The notes under the pieces were generated by a model. The model ran no database searches. It saw only the letters and a list, made by a program, of their open reading frames with translations, and was not told the origin of the DNA. Positions 51,123 through 59,886 of a stretch of DNA of 64,000 nt are shown piece after piece. The stretch's first letter is position 1, and each line of letters begins with the position of its first letter. The stretch is from Streptacidiphilus albus JL83. Lineage in GTDB: Bacteria; Actinomycetota; Actinomycetes; Streptomycetales; Streptomycetaceae. The stretch lies in contig NZ_JQML01000001.1 in assembly GCF_000744705.1 (NCBI RefSeq), positions 3,978,017 to 4,042,016 on the forward strand, in the 5' to 3' direction. Made by a program: the position numbers and the translations under genes.

Positions 51123-51273
51123 TGCTCCGGTGGCAGTGCGCCTCAGGGCGTCCGCCCCTTCCCTCCAGCCAGGCGGGCATCGGCATCGCGACGCGGACCA
51201 CCGCCCATTCCGCGTCCGACATGTCGCTGTCGTAGCGCGGAGCGCGGTACCCGCCGGGAATCGCCCCGTACAC
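51123..51273 (-). pseudogene. IS5-family transposase, 5' part
   Basis: Encodes the N-terminus of the interrupted IS5 transposase: GGYRAPRYDSDMSDAEWAVV, then MPMPAWLEGRGGRPEAHCHR and SMVD, where the IS4 element entered. The start is GTG near 51273 or ATG 51222. Confidence 0.85.
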
Positions 51274-51498
51274 GTGCACGTAGCAGTCACACCCCCGGGT
51301 GAGCGCAGTGGACTCACCGACACCACAAGTGCTCAACTGGTCGGGCAACGGGCTCCCTTGGCTTGCAGTGGTCTCGACAACCGACTGTCTACCAAGAGGC
51401 CCGTTGCTTCATGCCCGAGCAGTCCCGGGCACGCGCGTGCGAACCCTCACCCTCCCCACCGGCAGTCCTAGAACGCCGGACGGTTCACCACAACGCTC

Positions 51499-52344
51499 TC
51501 AACGGCCTGGGTTGTTCGCCGTCAGCTCCTCGAGATAGATCACCGCGAAATCGCGGGCCTCAACGAAGTCCTCGGCGGCCTCCGGGAGTCGCTCGCGACG
51601 ACGCCATGCCCCCGTCGCTTCCATCGCCCCTTCCACGGCGATGAAGCGCGTCCTGGATTCCGACCACCGCGCATACTTCTCGGGGCCGTCCCAGAGGTCC
51701 AAGATCGTGATCGCGTCCAGCAGACGAGCTCTCAAGTCACCAGCGGCCACGTCCAGCGACGCGACGCGGAGGTTCTCGATCAGTTCGGCACGCGCGGTCG
51801 ACCGTTCGTCGGTCCGCGGGTCAATCGGCCTGCCGCGGAACGACTTCAGCGCCCTAAGTGCCTCGATCACCCGATCCGTTGCCGCATCCGTGCGGGCTCG
51901 CCGCTCAGCCTCCAGCCGGGCATCATCGCCGCCCGCCTGGAGCTGCGCCAGTTCGGATTCCATCGACTTCGCCCGGGCGAGGACATCGTTCAGATCGGCC
52001 TCCAGGGCCTCGATCCGTGTCTCGAGGCCGACGATCCGCTCGGCCGCCTGCTCCTCCTCCGACCCATCTCGCCTCGCCCTGGCCGCACGATCCCATGCTT
52101 GACGCCACGGCTCCCACTCCTGCCCGCAGCCGGCCGCGATGAACTCGCGGAAGGTGTCGATGCGCGGGAACTTGTTCCCGTTGACGAGGTCGGAAATGGT
52201 CCCCTCGGCGAGGCCGGATGCCTTTCTGATCTCGGTGCCAGTCAGCTTCAAGACGGCCTTCAACCGCTTGGCCGCGTCGGCGAACTCCTCCCCGTTGGTG
52301 ATCTCCGCCGGATCGGGCAGATCCTCCTTCGGCTCCGCGTTCAC
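51499..52344 (-). CDS. HTH protein with coiled coil and C-terminal domain of unknown function
   Basis: 281 residues from GTG 52344 with GGAGGGGG upstream. Residues 15-75 form an XRE-like helix-turn-helix (FADAAKRLKAVLKLTGTEIR, then KASGLAEGTISDLVNGNKFP). Residues about 100-150 are a clear coiled coil (AAERIVGLETRIEALEADLN, DVLARAKSMESELAQLQAGG). The C-terminal 120 residues (DERSTARAELIENLRVASLD, LLDAITILDLWDGPEKYARW) are helical and do not resemble a known enzyme. XRE-coiled-coil proteins of this kind are common in Streptomyces and are often regulators. It is divergent to the small membrane protein gene. Confidence 0.65.
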   Translation of the reverse strand: MNAEPKEDLPDPAEITNGEEFADAAKRLKAVLKLTGTEIRKASGLAEGTISDLVNGNKFPRIDTFREFIAAGCGQEWEPWRQAWDRAARARRDGSEEEQAAERIVGLETRIEALEADLNDVLARAKSMESELAQLQAGGDDARLEAERRARTDAATDRVIEALRALKSFRGRPIDPRTDERSTARAELIENLRVASLDVAAGDLRARLLDAITILDLWDGPEKYARWSESRTRFIAVEGAMEATGAWRRRERLPEAAEDFVEARDFAVIYLEELTANNPGR

Positions 52345-52519
52345 TCCTACCCCCTCCCATGTTCGCGTTTTCGCCACGCTACAGCGAAACCGGCCTACAG
52401 GCTGCGGAAGCGTCTTCGCAGCTTCTGCCTTGGGAGTGCCACCTTCGGAAGGGACTGTCGCAGCGGCCGCCGGTGATGGGGTGGAGCCGTCCAATCGACA
52501 ACTCCTTCAGGGGGCAACC

Positions 52520-52774
52520 GTGGAGCTCCTGCTCCTCCTCTCGCTCATCTCGCTCGCCGTCTCGACGCTCACGGCGATGCTCGCCGTCCTGGCCCTGGCC
52601 TTCCGCCTCGGCTCGCCTCAGATTGAGCGCACCCCGGCACCCGCGGGGGACCGCTCGGTCGACCAGCCGATCCGGGCGCGCGGCCGCCTTTACAGCTTCG
52701 CGCTCCGCGGCGCGGCCTCCACGGCGGGCTCGTCCCTCGTCACCTTCGTCATCTGGTGGATCCAGCACCGCTGA
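52520..52774 (+). CDS. 84-residue two-span membrane protein
   Basis: GTG 52520. The N-terminus is one long hydrophobic helix (VELLLLLSLISLAVSTLTAM), and the C-terminus contains a second (AASTAGSSLVTFVIWWI). A Pro/Arg/Asp-rich loop connects them. It lies directly before a strong terminator. The function is unknown; small membrane proteins in such regions can be toxins or effectors. Confidence 0.5.
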   Translation: MELLLLLSLISLAVSTLTAMLAVLALAFRLGSPQIERTPAPAGDRSVDQPIRARGRLYSFALRGAASTAGSSLVTFVIWWIQHR

Positions 52775-52785
52775 GCATCGAGCGT

Positions 52786-52830
52786 GAACGGACGGGGGCC
52801 AAGGTCGGTGACCTTGGCCCCCGTCCGTTC
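52786..52830 (+). terminator. Very strong hairpin after the small membrane gene
   Basis: A perfect 21-bp stem with a GGT loop (arms start GAACGGACGGGGGCCAAGG), 12 bases past the stop. It would isolate this gene from the next transcription unit. Confidence 0.75.
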
Positions 52831-53102
52831 GAAGGCTGAGCGGTGCCGGAACCCCGAGGGGCGAATACGCGGCCCCAGCGAGGACCAGGAAATCGGCACG
52901 AACAGAACGAAGCGGAGGCGTACTGTTGCTGGCGAGCACGGTGGTGGAGTCGGTCACCACCGTGATCGTCTGCGCATCGCGGAGCCGGTCGACGAGGGCA
53001 TGGTGGACTGCCCCCACCCCACTGTCGGGTGCCCCGCCCAGAGTCTTCGAGCCCGGCCGTCGGCCCCGGCTCTTGTCCCGTCTCCGTTCGAGTGAGGCAC
53101 TG

Positions 53103-54329
53103 TTGTCCAGCGAGCTCGTCCACACCAACCCGCCCAAGCAGCCGCCCAGCATGCTGCAGACCGAGCTCACCGAGGAGCAGATCGCTCTGCTCTTGGAGAT
53201 CGCGACGCCGTACGTGAAGACAGGCTCCTGGCCGATCTGGGACTTCGTCGTCAAGCGGATGGACCAGCGCAAGCTGAACGCCCGCGACATCACGGCCTCG
53301 CTGCCGCGCGTCGGCACCAAGGGCACGCTCGGCCCCTCCTACGGCTTCACGGTCGGGCACGACTGGCGCATGCTCCGCGACAACGAACCGGTCCAGCTCA
53401 CGGTTGCCGCCGCCCTCGTACTCGACGAGCTTCGCCCCCTCCTGGCAGATCCCTTCCTGCGCGTGCTGCACTACATGATCGCCCTGCAGCGCGACACGGA
53501 GCCGTCCCCGACCGAGGTCACCCAGACGTGGCTGGACTCGCAGGAACTGGCCAAGGCCATCCCCAGTCTCAAGCCCGAGTTCCTCTCCGCGCTGCCGAAG
53601 ATCCTCGCTGCAGAGCCCGGTACTTGGCGCGGCAGTTCCCGTGGGCCGACCCTGCCGGACGACCCGACCTGGTCGCGCGAGATCACGCGGGAGATCCAGC
53701 AGTACGCCGAGGCGACGGACCTGGAATCCTACGTCGCCACCGTCTGCGAAATCGTGACGATGCAGGCCTGGGAGCAGAGCTACCATCACTTCCGCACTGA
53801 GCATGACGGCGTGCCCCTGCCTCGCGAGTACGCCGCGGCGCCCTGGCTCGACCCGGTGATCTCCAACGAGACGGCGGAGCCGCCCGTCGAGCCGGAGTCG
53901 GCCCGGCCCATCTACGTCAAGGAGTCGCTGATCGAGGAGTTGATCGACCTCGACGGCGCGGGCGGCTTCGTCACCGACAAGCTGGTCCAGCAGTGCAAGG
54001 AGCTGAACTTCAACTTCCGGCACGCACAGCCGTTCTCGTGTCACTCCCTGCTGCGCGCCATCATGGATCACGTCCCGCCGGCCTTCGGGGTGACGGGGTT
54101 CGCCCAGGTCGTCAGCAACGTGTCGTGGATCAAGACGGACAAGGACTACCTCAGGAAGCTCCAGGACTTCCGTACCCAGGGCGACGATGTGATGCACCGG
54201 CCGATCGGCCGACAGCGGAGCCGGATCGACATGCACGACGTTCCCGCGCCCGCAGCCCTGAATGCCCTGCTCGAAGGTCTCCTCAGGCATTTCCGAGACG
54301 CCCGGGACGCAGCCGCAGCCGGAAGGTGA
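53103..54329 (+). CDS. Unknown protein with defence-island context
   Basis: 408 residues from TTG 53103, chosen because GAGG lies five bases upstream; ATG 53151 is the alternative. The sequence is a normal soluble globular protein: TEEQIALLLEIATPYVKTGS, WPIWDFVVKRMDQRKLNARD (winged-helix-like), TVGHDWRMLRDNEPVQLTVA, then ESLIEELIDLDGAGGFVTDK and LLRAIMDHVPPAFGVTGFAQ. The C-terminal part resembles the helical 'abortive infection C-terminal-like' fold that often carries an RNase-like or HEPN-type helix bundle, but I see no catalytic motif. The family is not recognised. It is followed at 130 bases by another unknown gene. Confidence 0.65.
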   Translation: MSSELVHTNPPKQPPSMLQTELTEEQIALLLEIATPYVKTGSWPIWDFVVKRMDQRKLNARDITASLPRVGTKGTLGPSYGFTVGHDWRMLRDNEPVQLTVAAALVLDELRPLLADPFLRVLHYMIALQRDTEPSPTEVTQTWLDSQELAKAIPSLKPEFLSALPKILAAEPGTWRGSSRGPTLPDDPTWSREITREIQQYAEATDLESYVATVCEIVTMQAWEQSYHHFRTEHDGVPLPREYAAAPWLDPVISNETAEPPVEPESARPIYVKESLIEELIDLDGAGGFVTDKLVQQCKELNFNFRHAQPFSCHSLLRAIMDHVPPAFGVTGFAQVVSNVSWIKTDKDYLRKLQDFRTQGDDVMHRPIGRQRSRIDMHDVPAPAALNALLEGLLRHFRDARDAAAAGR

Positions 54330-54460
54330 CGCGCCCGCCCGTCGGCTTCATGTCGGCGGGCGGCGCTCCACGGTCGACGAGCGCGGGTCAGCTGCGGCCT
54401 GCGCTCCGGTGGTAGCTGGTGGCCTCCCGAGGTGTCGGTCGGCGGGGTGATGATGGGGTG

Positions 54461-55357
54461 ATGGTCGACGAGCAGGCAGTAGCGAAGTGGCACCTCAACG
54501 AGGAGCAGTGGGCCCAGCAGGTCGCCGCCTCGTGGTTGGGGGACCCGGCGGTCCGCGCGGTGGTGGAGGCGGCAGCCCCGGCCGCCGCCCAGATCGTCGC
54601 GCCGCTGGTGCGGCACATGGTCGACCAGGTGGAGATCACCCGGTTCTGCTGGAGGGTGTGCGACATCGGCGCGCTGTATCCGGACGGCAGCGAGAGCCTG
54701 AACCCGTTCGACCCGGCCGCCCCAGGCGCGTGGCAGCTGAGCGACGACGAGCGGACGCTGGCCGGCTACGTGGCCGCCGCCTTCCACCAGCTGGTCAAGT
54801 TGGTCGTGGAGAAGCTCGAAGAGGCCGGGGTGCATGTGGACGCGCCGTGGGGGTCCGACCAGGCGGTGGTCGCGGTGCTCCTGCTGCTGGAGGCGGAGGG
54901 GAGCTACCAGCTCCCCTGGGGTGACGCCCGGCTGCTGGCGGAGCATCTGCAACCGCCTGGCGTCTCCGCGATCACCCCGGACGGACGGTCGACCTCCGCG
55001 CGCGACGGCCGCTCGGACGAGATGGCCCGCAACGTCGACCGGATCCGCAAGGCCGTCCGTGAGCGGGCCGGCGGCCGCGACCATCGCCGCCCCTACGCCG
55101 CAGCGCGCGGCCAGCGCTCCGAGCCGCGCGCGACTGTCCTCCGCCGGGAGGTCCTGAAGGAGATTCTCGACGACGACCCCACGATGAAGGTCGAGTGGCT
55201 GCGCCGGACCTGGGATCTGTCAAAGGAGAAGCCGGGCGGGCGCCTGCGCTGCGAGTTGACGGCCCGGCTCGCCGCCGAGGGGCTGCCCGCCCCGAACAAG
55301 CCCTCCAGGGCCACCTTGTTCAAGGACTTCCAGGTGCTCGGGACCAGCAGGAACTGA
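54461..55357 (+). CDS. Unknown helical protein
   Basis: 298 residues from ATG 54461. The N-terminal 170 residues are helical and rich in Ala, Val and Trp (AVAKWHLNEEQWAQQVAASW, QIVAPLVRHMVDQVEITRFC). A disordered Arg/Gly/Asp-rich linker follows (about 175-210). The C-terminal 80 residues (VLRREVLKEILDDDPTMKVE, LRCELTARLAAEGLPAPNKP and ATLFKDFQVLG) look like a small winged helix. I do not recognise the family. A large hairpin follows immediately. Confidence 0.6.
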   Translation: MVDEQAVAKWHLNEEQWAQQVAASWLGDPAVRAVVEAAAPAAAQIVAPLVRHMVDQVEITRFCWRVCDIGALYPDGSESLNPFDPAAPGAWQLSDDERTLAGYVAAAFHQLVKLVVEKLEEAGVHVDAPWGSDQAVVAVLLLLEAEGSYQLPWGDARLLAEHLQPPGVSAITPDGRSTSARDGRSDEMARNVDRIRKAVRERAGGRDHRRPYAAARGQRSEPRATVLRREVLKEILDDDPTMKVEWLRRTWDLSKEKPGGRLRCELTARLAAEGLPAPNKPSRATLFKDFQVLGTSRN

Positions 55358-55370
55358 CCCGGGCGGAAAA

Positions 55371-55408
55371 GAGTCCGTGCGAACACCCGCGGGCGTTCGC
55401 ACGGACTC
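55371..55408 (+). terminator. Inverted repeat between two genes
   Basis: GAGTCCGTGCGAAC pairs perfectly with GTTCGCACGGACTC (14 bp), and the ACCCGCGGGC loop is itself self-complementary. It begins 13 bases after the preceding stop and lies about 55 bases before the next gene. It may be a terminator, or an operator for the following gene. Confidence 0.6.
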
Positions 55409-55463
55409 GGGAACCGACAGTCTCTCCAACGTCAGCACCACGACGAAGACCTTGGAGCACCGG

Positions 55464-55649
55464 ATGTCCACCGAGCACATGAACCCGCCCGCCCCCACGG
55501 CCACGCCGAGTCCACAGCCGCCGACGAAGTCGCGGTGGCTGCCGGAGGCCTCCACCCGGGTCGGCGCCGTCATGTACGCCTTCCTCGGCGCCCTCCTCCT
55601 TTGGGCCGGAGGCGCCCTGGTCCAGCACGTCCACATCTACTGGCGTTGA
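55464..55649 (+). CDS. 61-residue single-span membrane protein
   Basis: ATG 55464. A Pro/Thr-rich N-terminus (NPPAPTATPSPQPPTKSRW) precedes one membrane helix (VGAVMYAFLGALLLWAGGAL) and a short basic end (VHIYWR). It is followed by a strong terminator. The function is unknown. Confidence 0.5.
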   Translation: MSTEHMNPPAPTATPSPQPPTKSRWLPEASTRVGAVMYAFLGALLLWAGGALVQHVHIYWR

Positions 55650-55659
55650 CGGCCTGCTG

Positions 55660-55695
55660 CCGCGGCCCGAGGGGCTTCGCCCCCTCGGGCCGCGG
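55660..55695. terminator. Strong GC hairpin with TTCG-type loop
   Basis: CCGCGGCCCGAGGGG and CCCCTCGGGCCGCGG form a perfect 15-bp stem around CTTCGC. It lies between the stop of the small membrane gene and the end of the convergent AlbA_2 gene and can serve both. Confidence 0.75.
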
Positions 55696-55741
55696 GACGG
55701 ACGCTGCCGCTGATGCGCGTCGTGCCCGCCCAGCCAGGCTC

Positions 55742-57070
55742 CTACGAGACGCCGACGAGCCGCTGGGGGTCGACGCGGCCTGCTGCCGGGTCGGTGAACG
55801 GGTTGGCAGCCACATCGAGTCCGAAGAGGGGGTAGAGGCGTTGGAGCGCGGCGTGGGCGTCGCGCTCAGGGTCCCCGAACGCCTCCCATGACTGGCTCCA
55901 GGCGTCGCTGGTCGCCGGCTGCGGTGCGCCCTGGAAGGGGAATTCCGGGTCGGCGCCGGGGGCGAGCGTGCGAGGCGGGGCCTGGGCGAAGCCAACGGCA
56001 ACGACGCTATGCGTCCAGGGGCCGTCGAGGCGCGGCAGGATGGCGCGGTCCACCAGCCGGAAGTACTCGAGGGTGATCTCCGTGAGGACGAAGACGCTGA
56101 TCCGGCCGAACTGGTGGCTTCCGTAGCTCTCCATGGCCCAGCCGAGCATTTCACGGTCGGCGGCCACCGCGGCGGTGACCGACCCATCGGCCTCCACCCA
56201 CAGGCCCCACCGGGGCGGGGAGGTGAGCAGCAGGCCACCGTCGAGCGGTTCGGGCCGGTGGATGCCGGAGGCGAAGTTGAAGGCGGTGACGCCACGGAGG
56301 GTGTCCTGGTGGGTGAGCGCCTCCACCACCCCTCCGGTCGCGTACATCCCCGGCAGGAGACCGGTGAGTGGGCTGGGGGTGCTCTGGAAGAACAGGACGG
56401 GGGTGTCATCCATGTTCAACCTGCTGCGCAGCGCGGCGCGTTCCGCGGCTCGGTCCGCGTGGGGGGTCGGACGCGCTGCGGGGCCCCGGCGGACGCGAAG
56501 GCCGTCGTTGACCAGCCGGTAGACCTCGTCGGGCGAGAGGTAAGCGGTGGTGTCGCCGTTGCGCACGGGGATGGCCCAGGCGCCCCTGACGAACTTGCCA
56601 TCCTCGTTGAGGCCGCGGGTGACGATGGCCCAGCGCTCTTGCTCGGGCAGGGGCGCGACCTCGATGACGAAGTAGTGCCCCGCCGTGTCCTGGTCCCCGT
56701 CGGGGTGGTCAAACCAGTGAAAGTCCACCTTGACCAGGGGCCGCAGGTACTCGGTCAGGACGTCCTTGTAGGAGTTCGGCTTGACCAGTTCCTTCCCGAA
56801 GGGCGTGGCCTTGGTCGCGGTCTCGTAGAGCTCGGTGGTCTTCTGTACGGCCTTGAAGCCGCACACGATCAGGCCGCCCCCGGCGTTGGCGAACGCAGCC
56901 ACGTCCTTCGCCAACTCGTACTTGCCCTTGTCCGTGCCGAGGTCGTAGGGGCCGACGCCGGGCCAGACGCTCTTGAAGTCGACCCAGTCGCTCTCACGGG
57001 TGCCGATGATCCGGTCCGGGTCTCGCTGGACGAGCGCGGTGATCAGCTGCATGCGCGAGGAGACGGTCAT
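55742..57070 (-). CDS. AlbA_2 (Schlafen-type) domain protein
   Basis: 442 residues from ATG 57070; the open frame extends further upstream without a better start. Residues 15-150 are an AlbA_2 putative DNA/RNA-binding domain: RIIGTRESDWVDFKSVWPGV, KGKYELAKDVAAFANAGGGL, IVCGFKAVQKTTELYETATK. The domain's conserved E-D-K and AFANxxGG features are present. The C-terminal 250 residues (GVVEALTHQDTLRGVTAFNF, EMLGWAMESYGSHQFGRISV) are an unknown domain. AlbA_2/Schlafen proteins include nucleic-acid-targeting immunity factors, but many are uncharacterised regulators. Confidence 0.8.
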   Translation of the reverse strand: MTVSSRMQLITALVQRDPDRIIGTRESDWVDFKSVWPGVGPYDLGTDKGKYELAKDVAAFANAGGGLIVCGFKAVQKTTELYETATKATPFGKELVKPNSYKDVLTEYLRPLVKVDFHWFDHPDGDQDTAGHYFVIEVAPLPEQERWAIVTRGLNEDGKFVRGAWAIPVRNGDTTAYLSPDEVYRLVNDGLRVRRGPAARPTPHADRAAERAALRSRLNMDDTPVLFFQSTPSPLTGLLPGMYATGGVVEALTHQDTLRGVTAFNFASGIHRPEPLDGGLLLTSPPRWGLWVEADGSVTAAVAADREMLGWAMESYGSHQFGRISVFVLTEITLEYFRLVDRAILPRLDGPWTHSVVAVGFAQAPPRTLAPGADPEFPFQGAPQPATSDAWSQSWEAFGDPERDAHAALQRLYPLFGLDVAANPFTDPAAGRVDPQRLVGVS

Positions 57071-57199
57071 GCCGCCAGGGTAGGGCTCGCGCTGGGTCAG
57101 CTTGCGCTTGTCCGGCCAGGATCCTCGAACTTGCGCTTGCCGTGCAACGGCCCGGGACCGATGCACGACGCAGTGACCTTCATCACTGCTAGGATCGCC

Positions 57200-57465
57200 T
57201 GCGCCCTCTGAAAGGGACACAATGCAGGTCGTCGCCAGGGACACGGCGCCAGGTTCGCCAGTCCGGCTTAAGCGACACGGCCTGCGGGGGGACACGGTGA
57301 GTGCAGCGATAACCGCGGTGGTCATCCCGGCGTCCGCGCGATGGCGGTCCGTCCGGCAGCAAACGAGGTGCCCGAGGTGCAGCAGCCAGGCGTAGGCCAC
57401 GGCGGCGGCCAACAGCGGCAGGGATCTGATCCGGCGCAGCAGCAGCGTGCCGAAGGAGTGGGTGC
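57200..57465 (-). pseudogene. Possible 3' relic of an IS4-like transposase
   Basis: The minus strand encodes GGTHSFGTLLLRRIRSLPLL, then AAAVAYAWLLHLGHLVCC and a basic tail. It resembles the final helices of some IS4-type transposases (LLLALALAYxWxLHLG). There is no DDE core or start. A chance resemblance is possible. Confidence 0.3.
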
Positions 57466-57499
57466 CGCCAGTCGTGATGGGCGTGCGAACGAAGGATGC

Positions 57500-57790
57500 G
57501 CCGCCGCAGCCGGTGAACCCTGGCAGCACTACGACCTCGGACACGGCTACTGCGGCTACACCTTCTTCGAGCAATGCCAGCGCATGGCCTGCGCACGCTG
57601 CGACTTCTACACCCCGAAAACCTCCAGCAAGAGCCAGCTCCTGGAGGCCAAGGAGAACCTGCAAAAGATGCTCGTGGCCATCCCCCTGACGGACGAAGAA
57701 CGTGCTGCGGTCGACGACGGCCAGGCCGTACTCGACCAACTCCTCGACCGGCTCACAGATGTCCCCACTCCCGCCAGCCCGCCGACCGCA
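57500..57790 (+). pseudogene. C-terminal fragment of a transposon-type tyrosine recombinase
   Basis: Encodes HYDLGHGYCGYTFFEQCQRM, ACARCDFYTPKTSSKSQLLE, AKENLQKMLVAIPLTDEERA and AVDDGQAVLDQLLDRL. This is the cysteine-containing C-terminal tail of large actinobacterial site-specific integrases found in transposons. The catalytic domain is missing upstream, so this is a relic of a lost mobile element. Confidence 0.65.
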
Positions 57791-58044
57791 GCGCTTGCGG
57801 TCGGCAGAAATAGCGGTGGGGTGGACCCGCAGGCGCGCCGGCCTCCTGCCGATCGCCAGCCGCTCGCCCAGCGTCCGCCCGTAGAAGGAGTGGACACGTC
57901 GGCCGAGCGTCGCGCAGTCCGGGCACTGCGGCGGCTTCCCCGCACCGCTGCCTCGATCGCCAACAGCTCGGGACTGACGATCAGCCGCTCCAAATCAATG
58001 TCGACACCGGGAAACAGCAGATCCTCGATCGCACGCAGGCCCAT
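57785..58044 (-). pseudogene. N-terminal remnant of an ISL3-family transposase
   Basis: The minus strand begins with LRAIEDLLFPGVDIDLERLI and VSPELLAIEAAVRGS, the ISL3 N-terminus that precedes the zinc-binding Cys motif. A frameshift follows and the rest is lost. It abuts the integrase fragment on the other strand. Confidence 0.6.
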
Positions 58045-58284
58045 ACCAGGGAGATTCTGCGACGAAACGATTCGTCATGCAGACCGCTGACCTGGCCTTT
58101 CGCGGACTTCGAGTCAGCATAGTTTTCGAGGCTCTGACCGCGATTGCGTGAATGACCTTGTGTCGGGGGTGCAGGGGCCGGGTGCCGAATTGCCAATCGT
58201 CGTCACGCGCGTTCGTCCGTAGTGTCCCGGCCGGAGCCTGAAGCCGAGGCGGAGCAGCGCTGGCGGCCCTGGTCTGCTGACGTG

Positions 58285-58324
58285 CGGCGTTGAAGGCCTC
58301 CGTCGCCGGTGGCCTTCAACGCCG
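58285..58324 (-). terminator. Terminator after the secreted protein gene
   Basis: CGGCGTTGAAGGCC pairs perfectly over 14 bp with GGCCTTCAACGCCG around a 12-base loop. On the minus strand it starts 54 bases past the stop of the secreted protein gene. Confidence 0.6.
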
Positions 58325-58377
58325 AGACCCGTGTCCGGTTCGGCTTCGGGCATGCCGTCCCGGGCGGGCGGTGGCGA

Positions 58378-58938
58378 CTATTTGACGGTGAAGGTCTGCC
58401 ACGCGTCGTACTCGGACACCTGGGCGTTGGCATTGTGCGGGTCTGCGACCGAGTACGCCTCGGCGGGCATGGCGCTGATCTGCCACTGCCCGGCGTAGGC
58501 GGCCTTGCTGAACGTGATGCGCAGGTTCACGTGCTCCCAGTAGCCGGGGGTGATGGCGATCTGGTTCTTGACCAGCCATGTCCAGTAGTCGCCGGCCATG
58601 TCGGGCTTCCAGACGCCCCACCTCCCGGTGGCGGGGTCCTGCAGGCTGACGGTGACGCCGCGGTTGTCGAGGGCGGGCCTGCGGTCGTCGTCGGCGGTGA
58701 GGCCGAGCCCACGGCCCAGGACCTGCACCTTGTACGGGGACTCGTCCCGGTACCAGACGACCATGGTGACGGTCGTTCCGCGCTTGACCACGGCGGGGGT
58801 GTGGACGCTCGAGTTGAGGGTGCCGACGGTGGGCGGCATGTTCGCGGCGGGGTGCGCGGCCGCTTGCGCGGAGCCGGGCACGAGGGCCAGCAGGGCGGCG
58901 ACGGCGGCGATGCCGAGCGCGGTACGGCCAGTGTTCAT
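58378..58938 (-). CDS. Secreted protein of unknown function
   Basis: 186 residues with a classical signal peptide: TGRTALGIAAVAALLALVPG, then SAQA with a likely cut before AAHPAAN. The mature part is a beta-rich domain (VKRGTTVTMVVWYRDESPYK, DPATGRWGVWKPDMAGDYWT, WEHVNLRITFSKAAYAGQWQ) that looks like an immunoglobulin-like or extracellular binding fold. No catalytic motif is seen. It stands alone with its own terminator. Confidence 0.75.
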   Translation of the reverse strand: MNTGRTALGIAAVAALLALVPGSAQAAAHPAANMPPTVGTLNSSVHTPAVVKRGTTVTMVVWYRDESPYKVQVLGRGLGLTADDDRRPALDNRGVTVSLQDPATGRWGVWKPDMAGDYWTWLVKNQIAITPGYWEHVNLRITFSKAAYAGQWQISAMPAEAYSVADPHNANAQVSEYDAWQTFTVK

Positions 58939-59074
58939 GGGTCCCCCAGTTGTGGTTGTGGACTCCGGAGCCTAACGCTGCCGTCACGAGCATCACCAGG
59001 ATGGGTGGGCCACCGCACATACGGGCGCCGACTTGAGACGCCATCAACGCGGATGGCCGCGCCGGTGATGAGGC

Positions 59075-59340
59075 TTGATGAAAAATCGGTTCTACCCGCG
59101 CTTTCGTGAAGCCGCTGGTAGGTGGCCCGCATGCAAGATCGTTCCGGTGCGGCGTGCCGTACGTGTGAGCCTATGCGCGATCAAGGACATGTTGTTCCCC
59201 GACACCGAGGTCGAGCTGCATCAGCTGATCATGGAGCCGCTGCTGGTGGTTGTGGAGGCTGCGGCATGTGGTCGTCCGCTGCGCTGCCGAGACTGCGGCG
59301 ATCCGGGGGCCGAGCCCAAGAGCCAGGCGATGGGCCGCGG
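59075..59340 (+). pseudogene. Second ISL3-type transposase remnant
   Basis: Encodes LCAIKDMLFPDTEVELHQLI, MEPLLVVVEAAACGRPLRCR and DCGDPG, the N-terminus and first zinc-binding Cys pair of an ISL3-family enzyme. Translation then becomes non-protein-like. It differs from the remnant at 57785-58044, so it is not a simple duplicate. Confidence 0.5.
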
Positions 59341-59405
59341 AGCCGCCGGACCTGTCACAGGCCCCGGCTATGGTCCCTGCAACATCAACGAACGCTGGAG
59401 GCGAC

Positions 59406-59807
59406 ATGAGCTGGGACCTGCTCGTCCTGCCCGTCCCGGCGGAGTTCGTCTCAATCGACGACTTCCCCGACGACTTCACCACCGAGCCAATCGGTTCCTG
59501 CGAGGAGGTCAAGGCCACGCTGCGTGGTCGCATCCCGGGCATCGAGTTCGCTGAACCGACCTGGGGTCGGCTCACCGGCCCCACCTGGTCGATGGAGCTG
59601 AACCTGGGCTCCGAAGCCTCAGTGGACTCGATCATGCTCTATGTCCACGGCACCGGTGACGCCGTCCTGCAGGCCGTCATCGACATCGCTGACGCGGTGA
59701 GCTGCCGTGTGATCGACACCTCCCGGGGCGACTTCCTGGCAAAGGACGACCCGAGCAGCTGGCAGGCATTCCAGACCTACCGCGACCACGTGATCCGCGG
59801 CGATTAG
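59406..59807 (+). CDS. 133-residue unknown protein
   Basis: ATG 59406 with GGAGG five bases upstream. The compact alpha/beta sequence MSWDLLVLPVPAEFVSIDDF, GIEFAEPTWGRLTGPTWSME, SIMLYVHGTGDAVLQAVIDI and QAFQTYRDHVIRG matches a family of small actinobacterial cytoplasmic proteins of unknown role, sometimes found as immunity-like or standalone genes. No catalytic motif is visible. Confidence 0.7.
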   Translation: MSWDLLVLPVPAEFVSIDDFPDDFTTEPIGSCEEVKATLRGRIPGIEFAEPTWGRLTGPTWSMELNLGSEASVDSIMLYVHGTGDAVLQAVIDIADAVSCRVIDTSRGDFLAKDDPSSWQAFQTYRDHVIRGD

Positions 59808-59886
59808 ACGCATCATGCCCCCAGGGCCGACGGTGCTCGGGTCGCACGTCGGAGACTATTTTTCGGCTTCAAGGAGGGTTGCACGC

